Source of the DNA: Flavobacteriales bacterium
GTDB lineage: Bacteria; Bacteroidota; Bacteroidia; Flavobacteriales_F; PHOS-HE28
Assembly: GCA_016710015.1 (NCBI GenBank)
Contig: JADJLR010000009.1
Span: 1 to 64,000 of the forward strand
Reading direction: 5' to 3'
Length of the DNA stretch: 64,000 bases
Notes under the pieces: model-generated
What the model was told of the DNA's origin: nothing
Databases searched by the model: none
Seen by the model: only the letters and a program-made list of their open reading frames with translations
Part shown: positions 36,066-45,291 of the stretch, piece by piece
Numbering within the stretch: the stretch's first letter is position 1
Layout of the letters: every line of letters starts with the position of its first letter
Made by a program: the position numbers and the translations under genes

Positions 36066-37421
36066 ATGCACATTGAACGCGAAGAGACCGGGAACCTAAC
36101 GGCGACCCTGAAAGTGAAACTATCACCCGAGGATTATTCGCCGGGTGTTGAAAAGGCCTTGAAGGAACAACGGAAGACAGCAGTGTTGCCGGGCTTCCGG
36201 CCAGGCCAAGTGCCCATGTCCATCATCAAGAAGCGCGTTGGAAGGGCCGTGCTGGTGAATGAAGTGGAACGCTTGATCGATGCCAACCTGCGCGATTACC
36301 TCCACAGCAATGCCATCCGTGTACTGGGTCAGCCTCTGCCCAAGAACGAGGACATTCCTTCCAACGACTGGGAACAGCCCGGCGACTTCCAATTCGCCTA
36401 TGAACTGGGTTTGGCCCCGAGTTTCGAAGTGGACCTGTCCGATCGCTTGGGCGTGGAATATCCGGTGGCGGAGATCACCGATGAATTGGTACAGCTCGAG
36501 ATCACCGACATGCAGCGTCGCTTCGGGACCGTAGAGGATGCTGAGGTGAGCGAAGAGAAGGACATGCTGCTCGGCGACCTCATCGAGTTGAACGCGGATG
36601 GCAGCATCAAGGAAGGAGGCATCATGAATCGTGCGACCATGAGCCTCGAGTTCATCCCGGATGAAGCCAGCCGCAAGGCTCTGACAGGGAAGACGAAGGG
36701 AGATGAAGTGGTGGTGGATCCGTACAAGGTGTCCCGGGACCAAGAGGACCTGGCGCGTATGTTGGGCGTGGATCAGGACAGGGTTCAGCAATTGGAAGGG
36801 AACTTCCTCTTCCGGGTCGCAGAGATCAAGCGTATGCTGCCTGTGGCTCTCGGCCAAGAGCTGTACGATCGGGTCTATGGCAAGGATGCCGTGGCGGACG
36901 AGGCCGGATTCCGGGCCAAGGTGAAGGAGGGGCTGGAGAACATGTTCCGTCGAGATAGCGATCGCATCTTCCGGCGCATGGTGATGAAGAAACTCAACGA
37001 GAACACGCCGTTCGAATTGCCGGACCGTTTCTTGAAACGTTGGATCCGGGAGACCAGCAAGAACCCCGTGACACCAGAACAAGTGGAGGAGAGCTATACC
37101 GAATACGCCAACGGACTGAAGCGCCAATTGTTGGAAGAGCGGGTGGTGGAGAAGTACGGGTTGGAAGCGAAGGGCGAAGAGATGGACGCGTTCGCAAAGC
37201 GCTATATCGTGGACCAATTCATGCAATACGGCATGCCTATTCCGGAAGGCGAACAATTACAACAATTGACCGCACGTATCCTAGGCGATCGCGAACAGAT
37301 CGGACGCATTCGTGGTACCATCGTCGAGCAGAAACTCATCACACACTTCAAGGCCCTGCTCAGCCCGAAGGAGAGCAAAGTGAGTTATGAAGCGTTCGTA
37401 AACTTGGCCGGAACCACGTAG
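36066..37421 (+). CDS. tig: Trigger factor chaperone
   Basis: 451 residues. The ribosome-docking signature GFRPGQVPMSIIKKRVG is at residues about 43-59. A degenerate PPIase-like middle (about 150-260, lacking a clear FKBP active site) and the helical C-terminal arms (LPDRFLKRWIRETSKNPVTPEQVEESY) follow. It binds ribosomes at the exit tunnel and shelters nascent chains. It is upstream of clpP and clpX, the classic order. Isomerase activity is doubtful from the sequence. Confidence 0.93.
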   Translation: MHIEREETGNLTATLKVKLSPEDYSPGVEKALKEQRKTAVLPGFRPGQVPMSIIKKRVGRAVLVNEVERLIDANLRDYLHSNAIRVLGQPLPKNEDIPSNDWEQPGDFQFAYELGLAPSFEVDLSDRLGVEYPVAEITDELVQLEITDMQRRFGTVEDAEVSEEKDMLLGDLIELNADGSIKEGGIMNRATMSLEFIPDEASRKALTGKTKGDEVVVDPYKVSRDQEDLARMLGVDQDRVQQLEGNFLFRVAEIKRMLPVALGQELYDRVYGKDAVADEAGFRAKVKEGLENMFRRDSDRIFRRMVMKKLNENTPFELPDRFLKRWIRETSKNPVTPEQVEESYTEYANGLKRQLLEERVVEKYGLEAKGEEMDAFAKRYIVDQFMQYGMPIPEGEQLQQLTARILGDREQIGRIRGTIVEQKLITHFKALLSPKESKVSYEAFVNLAGTT

Positions 37422-37468
37422 GTCGTATTCCCCTCAACGCGTTCTTTACCCCAACCAACACCCTTAGG

Positions 37469-38149
37469 ATGTTCCCACCAGACGAATTCCAGAAGTACGC
37501 GGTGAAGCACCGCGGCATCAACAGCATGACGCTTCACGGCTATGTCCATGCCGGCATCGGCGCATCGCTTACCCCGTACATCCTCGAAGAGCGCCAGTTG
37601 AACGTCCAGGCCATGGACGTCTTCAGCCGGTTGATGATGGATCGAATCATCTTCCTCGGAACGGGGATCAATGATCAGGTGGCGAACATCATCCAAGCGC
37701 AGTTGCTGTTCTTGGAAAGTGTGGATGCCAAGAAGGACATCCAGATCTACATGAACTCGCCGGGCGGAAGTGTGTATGCCGGCCTCGGGATCTACGATAC
37801 CATGCAATACATCAATCCCGATGTGGCTACCATTTGCACGGGCATGGCGGCCAGCATGGGTGCCGTGTTGTTATGCGCAGGCACCAAGGGAAAACGCAGC
37901 GCACTGAAACATGCACGCGTGATGATCCACCAGCCAATGGGTGGAGCTGAAGGACAGGCCAGCGACATGGAGATCACCGTACGCGAGATCCAAAAGCTCA
38001 AGAAGGAGTTGTACGATATCATCGCGCAACACAGCGGAAGGCCCTTCGAGCAGGTGGAGAAGGACAGCGACCGCGACCATTGGATGGTGGCTGAAGAAGC
38101 GAAGGCGTATGGCATGATCGACGAATTGCTGGTCCGCAATCCCAAGTAA
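37469..38149 (+). CDS. clpP: ATP-dependent Clp protease proteolytic subunit
   Basis: 226 residues. The catalytic triad is visible: Ser129 in GMAASMGAVL, His154 in VMIHQPMGG, Asp203 in DRDHWMVAEEAKAYGMID. The oligomerisation region IYMNSPGGSVYAGLGIYD is intact. The N-terminus is about 20 residues longer than E. coli mature ClpP and probably includes a propeptide. It forms the barrel that degrades proteins fed by ClpX. It lies 47 bp after tig; a hairpin separates it from clpX. Confidence 0.97.
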   Translation: MFPPDEFQKYAVKHRGINSMTLHGYVHAGIGASLTPYILEERQLNVQAMDVFSRLMMDRIIFLGTGINDQVANIIQAQLLFLESVDAKKDIQIYMNSPGGSVYAGLGIYDTMQYINPDVATICTGMAASMGAVLLCAGTKGKRSALKHARVMIHQPMGGAEGQASDMEITVREIQKLKKELYDIIAQHSGRPFEQVEKDSDRDHWMVAEEAKAYGMIDELLVRNPK

Positions 38150-38219
38150 GCGAACAGACCTGCCTCCATTGGATGGTTGGCGTGTCAACGGTCTAATGTG
38201 CTGAATATCAACTATGTTC

Positions 38220-38249
38220 GAAGGCCGGGTGGACCACCGCTCGGCCTTC
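38220..38249 (+). terminator. Hairpin between clpP and clpX
   Basis: GAAGGCCG (38220-38227) pairs with CGGCCTTC (38242-38249), with further GGT/ACC pairing inside. There is no T run, so it may be a weak or partial terminator or an mRNA boundary. TATCTTGC at 38254-38261, a poor -7 box match, could give clpX its own start. Confidence 0.5.
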
Positions 38250-38303
38250 AACGTATCTTGCGGGGCTATTCACACGTTGTAGGATCCAAGTAAGGGTTGA
38301 GCT

Positions 38304-39542
38304 ATGGAGAAGAAAGAGATCAAGTGTTCGTTCTGTGGTCGCGATAAGCAGGATACCACCGTGCTCATCGCCGGGATCACCGGGCACATCTGTGATAGCT
38401 GCATCGCTCAGGCGCAGAACATCATCGCCGAAGAGTTGAGCCAGCGCTCACGCACGGAGATGGAGGGCAACCTCATCATCCAACGTCCGTCGGACATCAA
38501 ACGGTTCTTGGACGAATACGTGATCGGTCAGGACGATGCGAAGAAGGTGTTGAGTGTTGCGGTATACAACCACTACAAACGACTCCTACAGAAACCCCTT
38601 ACGACCGCGGATGACGTGGAGATCGAGAAGAGCAACATCATCCTAGTGGGTGAGACCGGAAGTGGCAAGACACTCTTGGCCAAGACCATTGCGCGGATGT
38701 TGAACGTGCCCTTCGCGATCGCGGATGCCACCGTACTCACCGAGGCTGGTTATGTTGGGGAGGATGTCGAGAGCATCTTGAGCCGCTTGCTTCAAGCTGC
38801 GGACTACGATGTCAGTAAGGCTGAACGCGGGATCGTCTTCATCGACGAGATCGACAAGATCAGTCGCAAGAGCGATACACCGAGTATCACGCGGGATGTG
38901 AGTGGCGAAGGCGTGCAGCAGGCCCTACTGAAATTGTTGGAGGGAAGCACGGTGAGCGTGCCCCCACAAGGAGGACGCAAACACCCCGAGCAGAAGTTGA
39001 TCCAGGTGGATACGCGGAACATCCTATTCATATGCGGAGGCGCGTTCGATGGCATCCAGAAGATCATCGCACGGCGTGTGAAGAGCAGCGCTGTTGGGTA
39101 CAGCGCGAGCAAAGAGCAACGGATCAACGACGAACACCTGCTTCAATACGTAGGCCCCACGGACCTGCGTTCCTTCGGATTGATACCGGAACTCATCGGT
39201 CGCTTCCCGGTGCTCACCTATCTGGACCCATTGGATCGGGAAAGCTTGCGTCGCATTCTCACCGAACCCAAGAATGCCCTGATCAAACAGTACGTGAAGC
39301 TGTTCGACATGGACAAGGTGAAGTTGACCTTGGACAAGAAGGTGTTGGACTTCATCGTGGAAAAGGCCTTCGATTACAAGTTGGGGGCACGTGGCCTACG
39401 TAGCATTTGCGAAGCCATCATGACGGATGCCATGTACGAGATGCCTGGATCAGCGGAGCGCCCTACGGAGTTGCGCATAACGTTGAGTTACGCAAGGGAG
39501 AAGTTCGATCGCTCGCGCCTGAGCAATCTGAAGGTGGCGTAG
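38304..39542 (+). CDS. clpX: ATP-dependent Clp protease ATP-binding subunit ClpX
   Basis: 412 residues. Zinc-binding domain CSFC...CDSC (Cys8, 11, 30, 33) recognises adaptors and substrates. AAA+ core: Walker A GETGSGKT (116-123), pore loop GYVGEDVES (149-157), Walker B IVFIDEID (177-184). The ClpP-docking loop corresponds to SAVGYSASKEQ, where the usual IGF tripeptide reads VGY. The hexamer unfolds substrates into ClpP. It is third in the tig-clpP-clpX cluster, with a 154-bp gap from clpP. Confidence 0.97.
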   Translation: MEKKEIKCSFCGRDKQDTTVLIAGITGHICDSCIAQAQNIIAEELSQRSRTEMEGNLIIQRPSDIKRFLDEYVIGQDDAKKVLSVAVYNHYKRLLQKPLTTADDVEIEKSNIILVGETGSGKTLLAKTIARMLNVPFAIADATVLTEAGYVGEDVESILSRLLQAADYDVSKAERGIVFIDEIDKISRKSDTPSITRDVSGEGVQQALLKLLEGSTVSVPPQGGRKHPEQKLIQVDTRNILFICGGAFDGIQKIIARRVKSSAVGYSASKEQRINDEHLLQYVGPTDLRSFGLIPELIGRFPVLTYLDPLDRESLRRILTEPKNALIKQYVKLFDMDKVKLTLDKKVLDFIVEKAFDYKLGARGLRSICEAIMTDAMYEMPGSAERPTELRITLSYAREKFDRSRLSNLKVA

Positions 39543-39553
39543 GGCCTGCGGGT

Positions 39554-39561
39554 TACCTTTG
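39554..39561 (+). promoter_or_regulatory. -7 box of the DUF2911 gene
   Basis: TACCTTTG, an exact consensus match, starts 12 bases after the clpX stop and ends 49 bases before ATG 39611. No -33 TTG is seen. Confidence 0.5.
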
Positions 39562-39610
39562 TGGCCCAATCGAACCCCGGTCGCCTTGCGGTGGCCAGAA
39601 TCCCCATACC

Positions 39611-40447
39611 ATGAAAGCGATCTCCGTTGCGACCACCCTGTTCATAGCTACCTGCGTTTCTGCGCAAGACCTACCACAACCCAGCCCCAGCGGTGAAGTG
39701 GAGCAAGTCGTTGGCCTCACCAAAGTGGAAGTGGAGTATTCGCGCCCAAGCGTCAAGGGCCGCGTGATCTTCGGTGAGTTGGTGAAGTACGACGAGTTGT
39801 GGCGAACGGGTGCGAACCTGAACACCACCATCGAGTTCAGCAGTGAGGTGAAGTTCGGCGATCAGGACCTGAAGCCGGGCAAGTACTCACTCTTCACGGT
39901 TCCAGGAAAGACGACCTGGGTGGTGAAGTTGAACAAGAACACGGAACTCTGGGGCGAAGGTGATTTCAAGGAGGAGGAAACGGTGGTTGCCCTGAAAGTG
40001 GAGGCCCAGCCCACTGAATTCACCGAAACCATGACCTTCGAGTTCGCCAATGTAGTGGGCGACAATGCCGACCTGGTGTTGCGTTGGGAGAAGACCAAAG
40101 TGGTGATCCCGATCAAGACCGATGCCACCGCCCAAGGGATCGCCAACATCGAGGAGGCGATGAAGAAGGGCGATATGAAGTCGGGCGGGTACAACGCGAG
40201 CGCGCGCTTTGCGTTGGATCGCAAGGTGATGACCAAGGAAGCCGTGGAATGGGCCACCAAGAGTGTTGCTATGGATAAGAAGTACTACAATTCCCACACG
40301 TTGGCCCGCGCACAAGCAGCGAATGGCATGGTGAAGGAAGCGAGGCAAACCGCTGAGGAGAGCATGAAAATGGCGCAGGAGGCGAAGAATGAGGCGTACG
40401 TGAAGATGAACCGCGAGCTGATCGAGGAGTTGAGCAAGGGTAAGTGA
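39611..40447 (+). CDS. Exported DUF2911 protein with helical tail
   Basis: 278 residues from ATG 39611: signal peptide (MKAISVATTLFIATCVSAQ), DUF2911 domain (VEVEYSRPSVKGRVIFGELVKYDELWRTGANLNTTIEF ... LKPGKYSLFTVPG ... WGEGDFKEEETV), then a TPR-like helical region (AVEWATKSVAMDKKYYNSHTLARAQAANG). DUF2911 proteins are periplasmic or surface proteins of Bacteroidota without established activity; the RTGAN and GKYSLF motifs are its hallmarks. The gene is probably monocistronic, with a strong terminator at 40467. Confidence 0.88.
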   Translation: MKAISVATTLFIATCVSAQDLPQPSPSGEVEQVVGLTKVEVEYSRPSVKGRVIFGELVKYDELWRTGANLNTTIEFSSEVKFGDQDLKPGKYSLFTVPGKTTWVVKLNKNTELWGEGDFKEEETVVALKVEAQPTEFTETMTFEFANVVGDNADLVLRWEKTKVVIPIKTDATAQGIANIEEAMKKGDMKSGGYNASARFALDRKVMTKEAVEWATKSVAMDKKYYNSHTLARAQAANGMVKEARQTAEESMKMAQEAKNEAYVKMNRELIEELSKGK

Positions 40448-40466
40448 TCCCGTTTCGGATCGTATG

Positions 40467-40498
40467 GAAGCCCTTCGGCATTTCCGGAGGGCTTCTTT
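40467..40498. terminator. Bidirectional terminator between DUF2911 and SDR genes
   Basis: GAAGCCCTTCGG (40467-40478), loop CATTT, CCGGAGGGCTTC (40484-40495): twelve pairs including one G-U, then TTT. It lies 20 bases past the DUF2911 stop and 26 bases past the SDR stop on the other strand. Confidence 0.8.
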
Positions 40499-40523
40499 GT
40501 TCCCGGGAGTTTCCCTTTGCGAT

Positions 40524-41249
40524 TCACAGGCCCAGACTCAGGAACCCGCCATCCACGGCGAGGCATTGGCCGGTGATGTACGACGACTTTTCCATGGACA
40601 AGAAGGCGATCGCCGCCGCGACTTCATGTGGCTCCCCGACGCGTTGCAGGGGTGTTCGGGAAAGGATGCGTGCGTAACGATCGGGCTGCGAAAGCACGGG
40701 TTCCGTGAGCGGTGTACGGATGTACCATGGTGCAACGGCGTTCACCCGGATACGGTCAGCGCTCCACTCCACGGCCAAACTGCGTGTCAATTGGATCAAG
40801 GCTGCTTTGCTCATGGCATAAGCGCCACCACTTCCCACATCGACAAAAGCGGCTACACTGGCCACATTCACCACCGCTGGGCTTCTACCGCGCTTGAGGA
40901 GCGGATGCAATTCGCGGAGCAACGCTGCGGGTCCCAGTAGGTTGGTTGCGAGCACATGTGTATGCTCCTGCTCGTTCATTTCCACCCACGACTTGCGGAT
41001 GTTGGTGCCTGCATTGTTCACCACCACGTCCACTGCTCCCCATCGGTCCTTCAGCGCAACTACCAACTGCGCCCGGTCACTGGGCGAGGTCACGTCGCAG
41101 GCAATACATCGTGGATCATCCGTCGCTGTGCGCGCCGTGAAGAGGACCTCCGCACCGAGCGCGATGAACTCATGCACGGTCGCCGCTCCGATACCGCGTG
41201 TTCCACCAGTGATCAGTACGCGCTTTCCTTTCAGGTCCCATTGCAGCAT
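40524..41249 (-). CDS. Short-chain dehydrogenase/reductase (tropinone-reductase-like)
   Basis: 241 residues from ATG 41249 (MLQWDLKGKRVLITGGTRGIGA). The cofactor loop TGGTRGIG, the NNAG motif (DVVVNNAGTN), catalytic Ser (NVASVAAF) and the YAMSK Tyr/Lys pair are all present; the C-terminus SSYITGQCLAVDGGFLSLGL is typical. It should reduce or oxidise a small carbonyl or alcohol using NAD(P)H; the basic residue after the glycine motif hints at NADPH. A start at 41330 would add a non-family extension. Confidence 0.9.
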   Translation of the reverse strand: MLQWDLKGKRVLITGGTRGIGAATVHEFIALGAEVLFTARTATDDPRCIACDVTSPSDRAQLVVALKDRWGAVDVVVNNAGTNIRKSWVEMNEQEHTHVLATNLLGPAALLRELHPLLKRGRSPAVVNVASVAAFVDVGSGGAYAMSKAALIQLTRSLAVEWSADRIRVNAVAPWYIRTPLTEPVLSQPDRYARILSRTPLQRVGEPHEVAAAIAFLSMEKSSYITGQCLAVDGGFLSLGL

Positions 41250-41284
41250 GTCCCAATGTAAGCCTACAAGAGGGCTGGAATGAA

Positions 41285-41321
41285 CAAGCCCCCTAGATCC
41301 ACGAAGGACCCAAGGGGCTTG
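41285..41321 (-). terminator. Possible terminator of the T9SS gene at 41339
   Basis: CAAGCCCC (41285-41292) pairs with GGGGCTTG (41314-41321) around a 21-base loop, 18 bases past the stop on the minus strand. The following T tract is weak. Confidence 0.45.
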
Positions 41322-41338
41322 CCGAGTCACGTTGTCGC

Positions 41339-43159
41339 TTAGTTCACCGTGATGCGCTGAACCGTTGCTTGCGTTCCATTCGAAACGCGCACGGTGTACA
41401 CACCATCGGCGAAGGCGCCCAGATCCAACACCGTGTTACCGGCGAAGCTCGTGGTCATCACTTGCTCACCCAGTACATTCATCACCTCCACCAAGAACTT
41501 CTCGCTGGTGGTGGTGTTGATGCGCAGGATGCCATTGGTCGGATTGGGGTACATGCTCACACCTTCCAAGGCATTCTCTTCGTCGACCGAAATGGTCCCG
41601 TCGATCACCAGTCGAATGGCGAAAGCATTTCCGTTGCCGTATACCGTTTCATCAGATGGCAGGTAGATCAAGCTTCCTCCACCGACGAGGTCATCGACGG
41701 TCAGGTCATCGAGCACGAACAGATCGTTATCTCCATCCTGGTATGCCGTTATGGAAGCGTAGTAGCCACCGGCAGGGAGGGTTACTTCGGTGTCGAAGGG
41801 AATGAATACGGTGCCGCTCGCAACGTCGGCCGCTGTTAGGGTGTAGGCATCGGGTGTAGCATAGATCGTGTTGTTCTGTTGGTTGACGAAGTCATCACCG
41901 AGTACGGTGGTCGAGTCGTATACCGCGGCGAACAAGAAGGAACCAGCATCTGAACCGGCGCTGATCTGCACCTCCAAGCCATAGACCGTTGTTTCGTTGG
42001 CCACTTGGTAGTAGGTGAACATCTGCAACACCTGATCATCCACGTATGAGCCAGAACCCAGCGCACCTAGATCGAGGTAGCCAGGTGGATGGATACCGAT
42101 GCCATCCAAGGAGAACAATCCGTTGTTCACCTGGAATGCACGCAAGTACGTGTTGTTGTCCGGCGTGTCCTCATCCACGTTCTGGTCAGAGGTCACGTTG
42201 AAGGTTGCCGTGTAGATACCCGCCGCGAGGGTGGAGATATCCACCAATTCATCCACGAATACGGTATCACCGTCCATCATGGTGCCGATGGGAAAGTTGA
42301 GTTCAGCAGCCAAACCGTTGCTTTCGTCACGCAGTTCCATGGTCAGCGTTACATTGGTCTGATCTTCGTATCCGAAGCTGAACACTTCAGCACCCACTTC
42401 CAGAGTGGCATCGAGTTCGTTGGCAGGGATCCGACAGTACTGGTAACCAGGAGCGGTCGTCACCAAGAAGCTGTAGTTGATCACCAGATCGCTGGCAGGC
42501 TGATCGATGATCGAAACATCGTCCACCATCCACGCGTAGTCGCAACCACCTTCGTAACGGAATTGGATCAGCACATTCGGCTGGCCAGCGACCAGGTCGG
42601 TGATGTTCAACCGGACCAACTCCGGGTTGGGTGAATATCCGTTCACGCCAACGGCCGTGTTCACTTCAATGGTCTCCCACGCATTACCGCCGTCCACACT
42701 GACCTCCACATACGTGTTGCCTTGGAACCTGCGGTAGTACTGTTCGAACTGGAGCACCACGCCGACCGAAGCGGAGAGGTTCACGGATGTGGCCATACGG
42801 ATGTATGCATTCTGGTTGCCACCGCACCAGAAGTCGGAGTCGAACAAGGCGAATCCGTTGTCTGCCGATGTGGACTCGATCGCTTCGATGCCATAGACAG
42901 GTCCGGCAGGAGCGTCGGTTCCGATCTGCCACAGTTCGGTGTCGGTGCCTGGGGCAACGCCCAGAACCCAAGTGTTGGGGTCAGAGAAATCGTCCGACCA
43001 GATCTCAGCGCGATCGGCCGAGTATTGGATCGGAGTGGAAGTGTTGCGCATTTGGACGGAACGCGTCTTCTTCAGGGCAGGTGCGATGTCCGCACGTTGG
43101 GCGGTTGCGCTACCAGCCACGAGCGCTACGGCCAAGACCGAAATGTACAGTTTGCTCAT
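41339..43159 (-). CDS. T9SS-secreted surface protein with MAM/jelly-roll domain
   Basis: 606 residues from ATG 43159: signal peptide (MSKLYISVLAVALVAGSATAQ), an N-terminal sandwich (WSDDFSDPNTWVLG ... LQFEQYYRRFQGNTYVEVSVDGGNAWETIEV ... CDYAWMVDDVSI) like the lectin/MAM-type domains of surface adhesins and enzymes, a CARDB-like middle (VFVDELVDISTLAAGIYTATF), and a type A sorting domain (MYPNPTNGILRINTTTSEKF ... GVYTVRVSNG). The sorting domain sends it through T9SS to the cell surface. No catalytic residues are recognisable. The same sandwich type occurs in the broken giant gene at about 1260-1760. Confidence 0.86.
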   Translation of the reverse strand: MSKLYISVLAVALVAGSATAQRADIAPALKKTRSVQMRNTSTPIQYSADRAEIWSDDFSDPNTWVLGVAPGTDTELWQIGTDAPAGPVYGIEAIESTSADNGFALFDSDFWCGGNQNAYIRMATSVNLSASVGVVLQFEQYYRRFQGNTYVEVSVDGGNAWETIEVNTAVGVNGYSPNPELVRLNITDLVAGQPNVLIQFRYEGGCDYAWMVDDVSIIDQPASDLVINYSFLVTTAPGYQYCRIPANELDATLEVGAEVFSFGYEDQTNVTLTMELRDESNGLAAELNFPIGTMMDGDTVFVDELVDISTLAAGIYTATFNVTSDQNVDEDTPDNNTYLRAFQVNNGLFSLDGIGIHPPGYLDLGALGSGSYVDDQVLQMFTYYQVANETTVYGLEVQISAGSDAGSFLFAAVYDSTTVLGDDFVNQQNNTIYATPDAYTLTAADVASGTVFIPFDTEVTLPAGGYYASITAYQDGDNDLFVLDDLTVDDLVGGGSLIYLPSDETVYGNGNAFAIRLVIDGTISVDEENALEGVSMYPNPTNGILRINTTTSEKFLVEVMNVLGEQVMTTSFAGNTVLDLGAFADGVYTVRVSNGTQATVQRITVN

Positions 43160-43507
43160 TGGTTTGTTTTGGTTGATATGATCGAGGGAATGAACCACAA
43201 AGGAACGGATTGTGAGGGGTGGTTCCAAGCGGTCCGGATCCTTCTTGTATGATGGTAGTGGTGGGAATATCAATGTCAGCTCAGTGGTTTTTGATGCGCT
43301 CGGTCGCGTTGGTCGATCATTTTACACGGCTGGACGAAGAATATCGCGGTTAGAGCCATTTCTTCATGGACGAATGGACGACCATTCTTGCGATCGTCAT
43401 TTCGCGGTGAAAATTCTAAGTCGACTGGAGAAGCACGACTACGAGCTCGAAAGTCCCCGCCTTTGCGGATCACATAGTAGGCTTGTGCGGATCCGTGACC
43501 CGTCTGA
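43160..43507. other. Intergenic region upstream of the T9SS gene
   Basis: 348 bp between the T9SS protein start and the symporter stop, both on the minus strand. It contains the promoter at 43198-43228 near its left end. I see no gene, structured RNA or terminator in 43230-43507. Confidence 0.5.
43198..43228 (-). promoter_or_regulatory. Promoter of the 41339-43159 T9SS gene
   Basis: Minus strand: TTG (43228-43226), 20 bases, TTCCTTTG (43205-43198), one mismatch to TAnnTTTG. The spacing matches the atpD promoter. The start codon is 38 bases downstream. Confidence 0.5.
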
Positions 43508-45229
43508 TCACGCGGGCTGGCTACGCCCACGTCCATTTGGACCGGAAGGCTTTAGGACCTCGATCAGGATCGCCAGCACCACCACAATGGCCGGTGCGAT
43601 CAAATTGTACCACAAAAAGGCGATCTCGATGTTGGAGAAGTGGATGAACAGGATGATGGCCTGTGCGATCAAGGCGGCGATGAATACCGCCGTGCCCTGC
43701 ACCCGTTTCACGAAGAAGGCCACAAGGAAGATGCCGAGGATGGTACCGTAGAACAGGGACCCAAGGATGTTCACCGCTTGGATCAGGTTCTCGAAGAGGG
43801 AGAACACGGCTGCGAATAATAGAGCCATTACACCGAAGAGCACGGTGGCCCAGCGCGTGGCCAACACCTGCTGCCCATCGCTGCGTTCTTTGCGCACCAC
43901 GTCCACCACGCTCGTAGTAGCCAACGCGCTTAATTCCGCGCTTGTGCTGCTCATGCCGGCACTGAAGATCATCGCCAACAAAAGGCCGACGATCCCGATC
44001 GGCAGGTGGTCCATGATGAAGGTGATGAAGATGTAGTCCTTGTCGTTGGCTTCGCGATCAGGAAGCGCTTCGTGCAGGTACGTTTTCAAGGAGTCACGGA
44101 ATACTTGGCGGCGCCATAATCCTTCATCAATTTCATTCAAATATGACGTTGCCGCATGGTGATCTCCTTTTCTCCATGAAAGGACAAGACTGTCAGCATC
44201 CATGCTCAGTGAATTTTCATTGTCAAGGTGAACGTGATCCAAGGAATTCAACTGCCAGAACACCTTGGTGTCCTCCTTAGCTACTTCCTGTATCGATTCC
44301 ATGTTTGAACTATTCCAGTGAACCGGTGCTTGGTTGAACAGGTAGAACACGAACACTAGCACCCCGGTCAGCAGGATGAAGAACTGCATCGGGATCTTCA
44401 GTGCGGCGTTCATCCACAAGCCTTGTCGCGCCTGCTTCACATCCTTTCCACCAAGGTAGCGCTGCACCTGGCTCTGGTCCGTACCGAAGTAGGAGAGCTG
44501 TAGGAAGAAGCCACCGATCAGTCCGCTCCAAAGCGTGTATTTCGTGGTCGGGTCCCAAGAGGTGTCCACGATGTTCATTTTGCCCAGGGCACCGGCCAAC
44601 GCAATGCTCTCGCCGAAGGAGGCGTGGTCGCTCAAGTAGTACACCGTGAATCCGAAAGCCGCGAAGATCCCGAGGAACATAACGGCCATCTGTTGCTTGT
44701 GCGTCACCCCCACGGCCTTGGCACCACCCGATGTGGTGTAGATGATCACGAGCGCTCCGATGAACACGCAGGTCCACGCCAGCGGCCAGTGTAGCACCTT
44801 GCTGAGGATGATACTTGGCGCGTAGATCGTGATGCCCGCGGCCAAGCTGCGCTGGATCAGGAAGAGCCCGGCAGTGAGCAATCGCGTGCGTCCATCGAAG
44901 CGCTTGCCGATGAATTCGTAGGCCGTGTACACTTTCCATTTGTAGTAGAGCGGAATGAACACGAAGCCGATCACCAACATCGCTAGGGGCAGTCCGAAGT
45001 AGAACTGGATGAAGCCCATGCCGTCCAGGAATCCTTGGCCGGGTGTGCTGAGGAAGGTGATCGCACTGGCCTGCGTGGCCATCACGCTAAGCCCCACCGC
45101 CCACCAACGGTTGTCGCTACCACCTTTCAGGAAGCTATCGCTGGTGGCATCCTTGCGTGTTTTCCAAACGCCGTAGCCTACGATGAAGCCGAGGGTGCCC
45201 AACAGGATGAGCCAGTCGATCAGGTGCAT
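43508..45229 (-). CDS. Sodium:solute symporter (SSS family)
   Basis: 573 residues with about 13 membrane segments. Family features: GLSVMATQASAITFLSTPGQGF in TM2, the unwound-TM1 style start, SGGAKAVGVTHKQQM after TM5, FGTDQSQVQRYLGGKDVKQAR, and AMIFSAGMSSTSAELSALATTSVVD, whose Ser/Thr residues form the Na2 site. A soluble insertion of about 80 residues (HWNSSNMESIQEV ... HEALPDRE) between TM7 and TM8 is larger than in PutP. The solute, possibly a sugar, amino acid or sialic acid, cannot be told. The four-helix gene cassette lies upstream. Confidence 0.9.
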   Translation of the reverse strand: MHLIDWLILLGTLGFIVGYGVWKTRKDATSDSFLKGGSDNRWWAVGLSVMATQASAITFLSTPGQGFLDGMGFIQFYFGLPLAMLVIGFVFIPLYYKWKVYTAYEFIGKRFDGRTRLLTAGLFLIQRSLAAGITIYAPSIILSKVLHWPLAWTCVFIGALVIIYTTSGGAKAVGVTHKQQMAVMFLGIFAAFGFTVYYLSDHASFGESIALAGALGKMNIVDTSWDPTTKYTLWSGLIGGFFLQLSYFGTDQSQVQRYLGGKDVKQARQGLWMNAALKIPMQFFILLTGVLVFVFYLFNQAPVHWNSSNMESIQEVAKEDTKVFWQLNSLDHVHLDNENSLSMDADSLVLSWRKGDHHAATSYLNEIDEGLWRRQVFRDSLKTYLHEALPDREANDKDYIFITFIMDHLPIGIVGLLLAMIFSAGMSSTSAELSALATTSVVDVVRKERSDGQQVLATRWATVLFGVMALLFAAVFSLFENLIQAVNILGSLFYGTILGIFLVAFFVKRVQGTAVFIAALIAQAIILFIHFSNIEIAFLWYNLIAPAIVVVLAILIEVLKPSGPNGRGRSQPA

Positions 45230-45238
45230 GCTGTTGGA

Positions 45239-45280
45239 ATGTAGAATGAAGAATTCAGAACCGTAGAATTTAGAATGGGC
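45239..45280 (+). repeat. Left arm of an imperfect inverted repeat flanking the four-helix gene
   Basis: This segment shares GTAGAAT, GAAGAATTCAGAA and TAGAATGGGC blocks with the reverse complement of 45668-45727. The two arms bracket the four-helix-bundle gene almost exactly. Confidence 0.55.
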
Positions 45281-45291
45281 GGCTTCGGCTG

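Noticed and set aside
36123..37256. 377-residue minus-strand frame
   Set aside because: Antisense to trigger factor and without family features.
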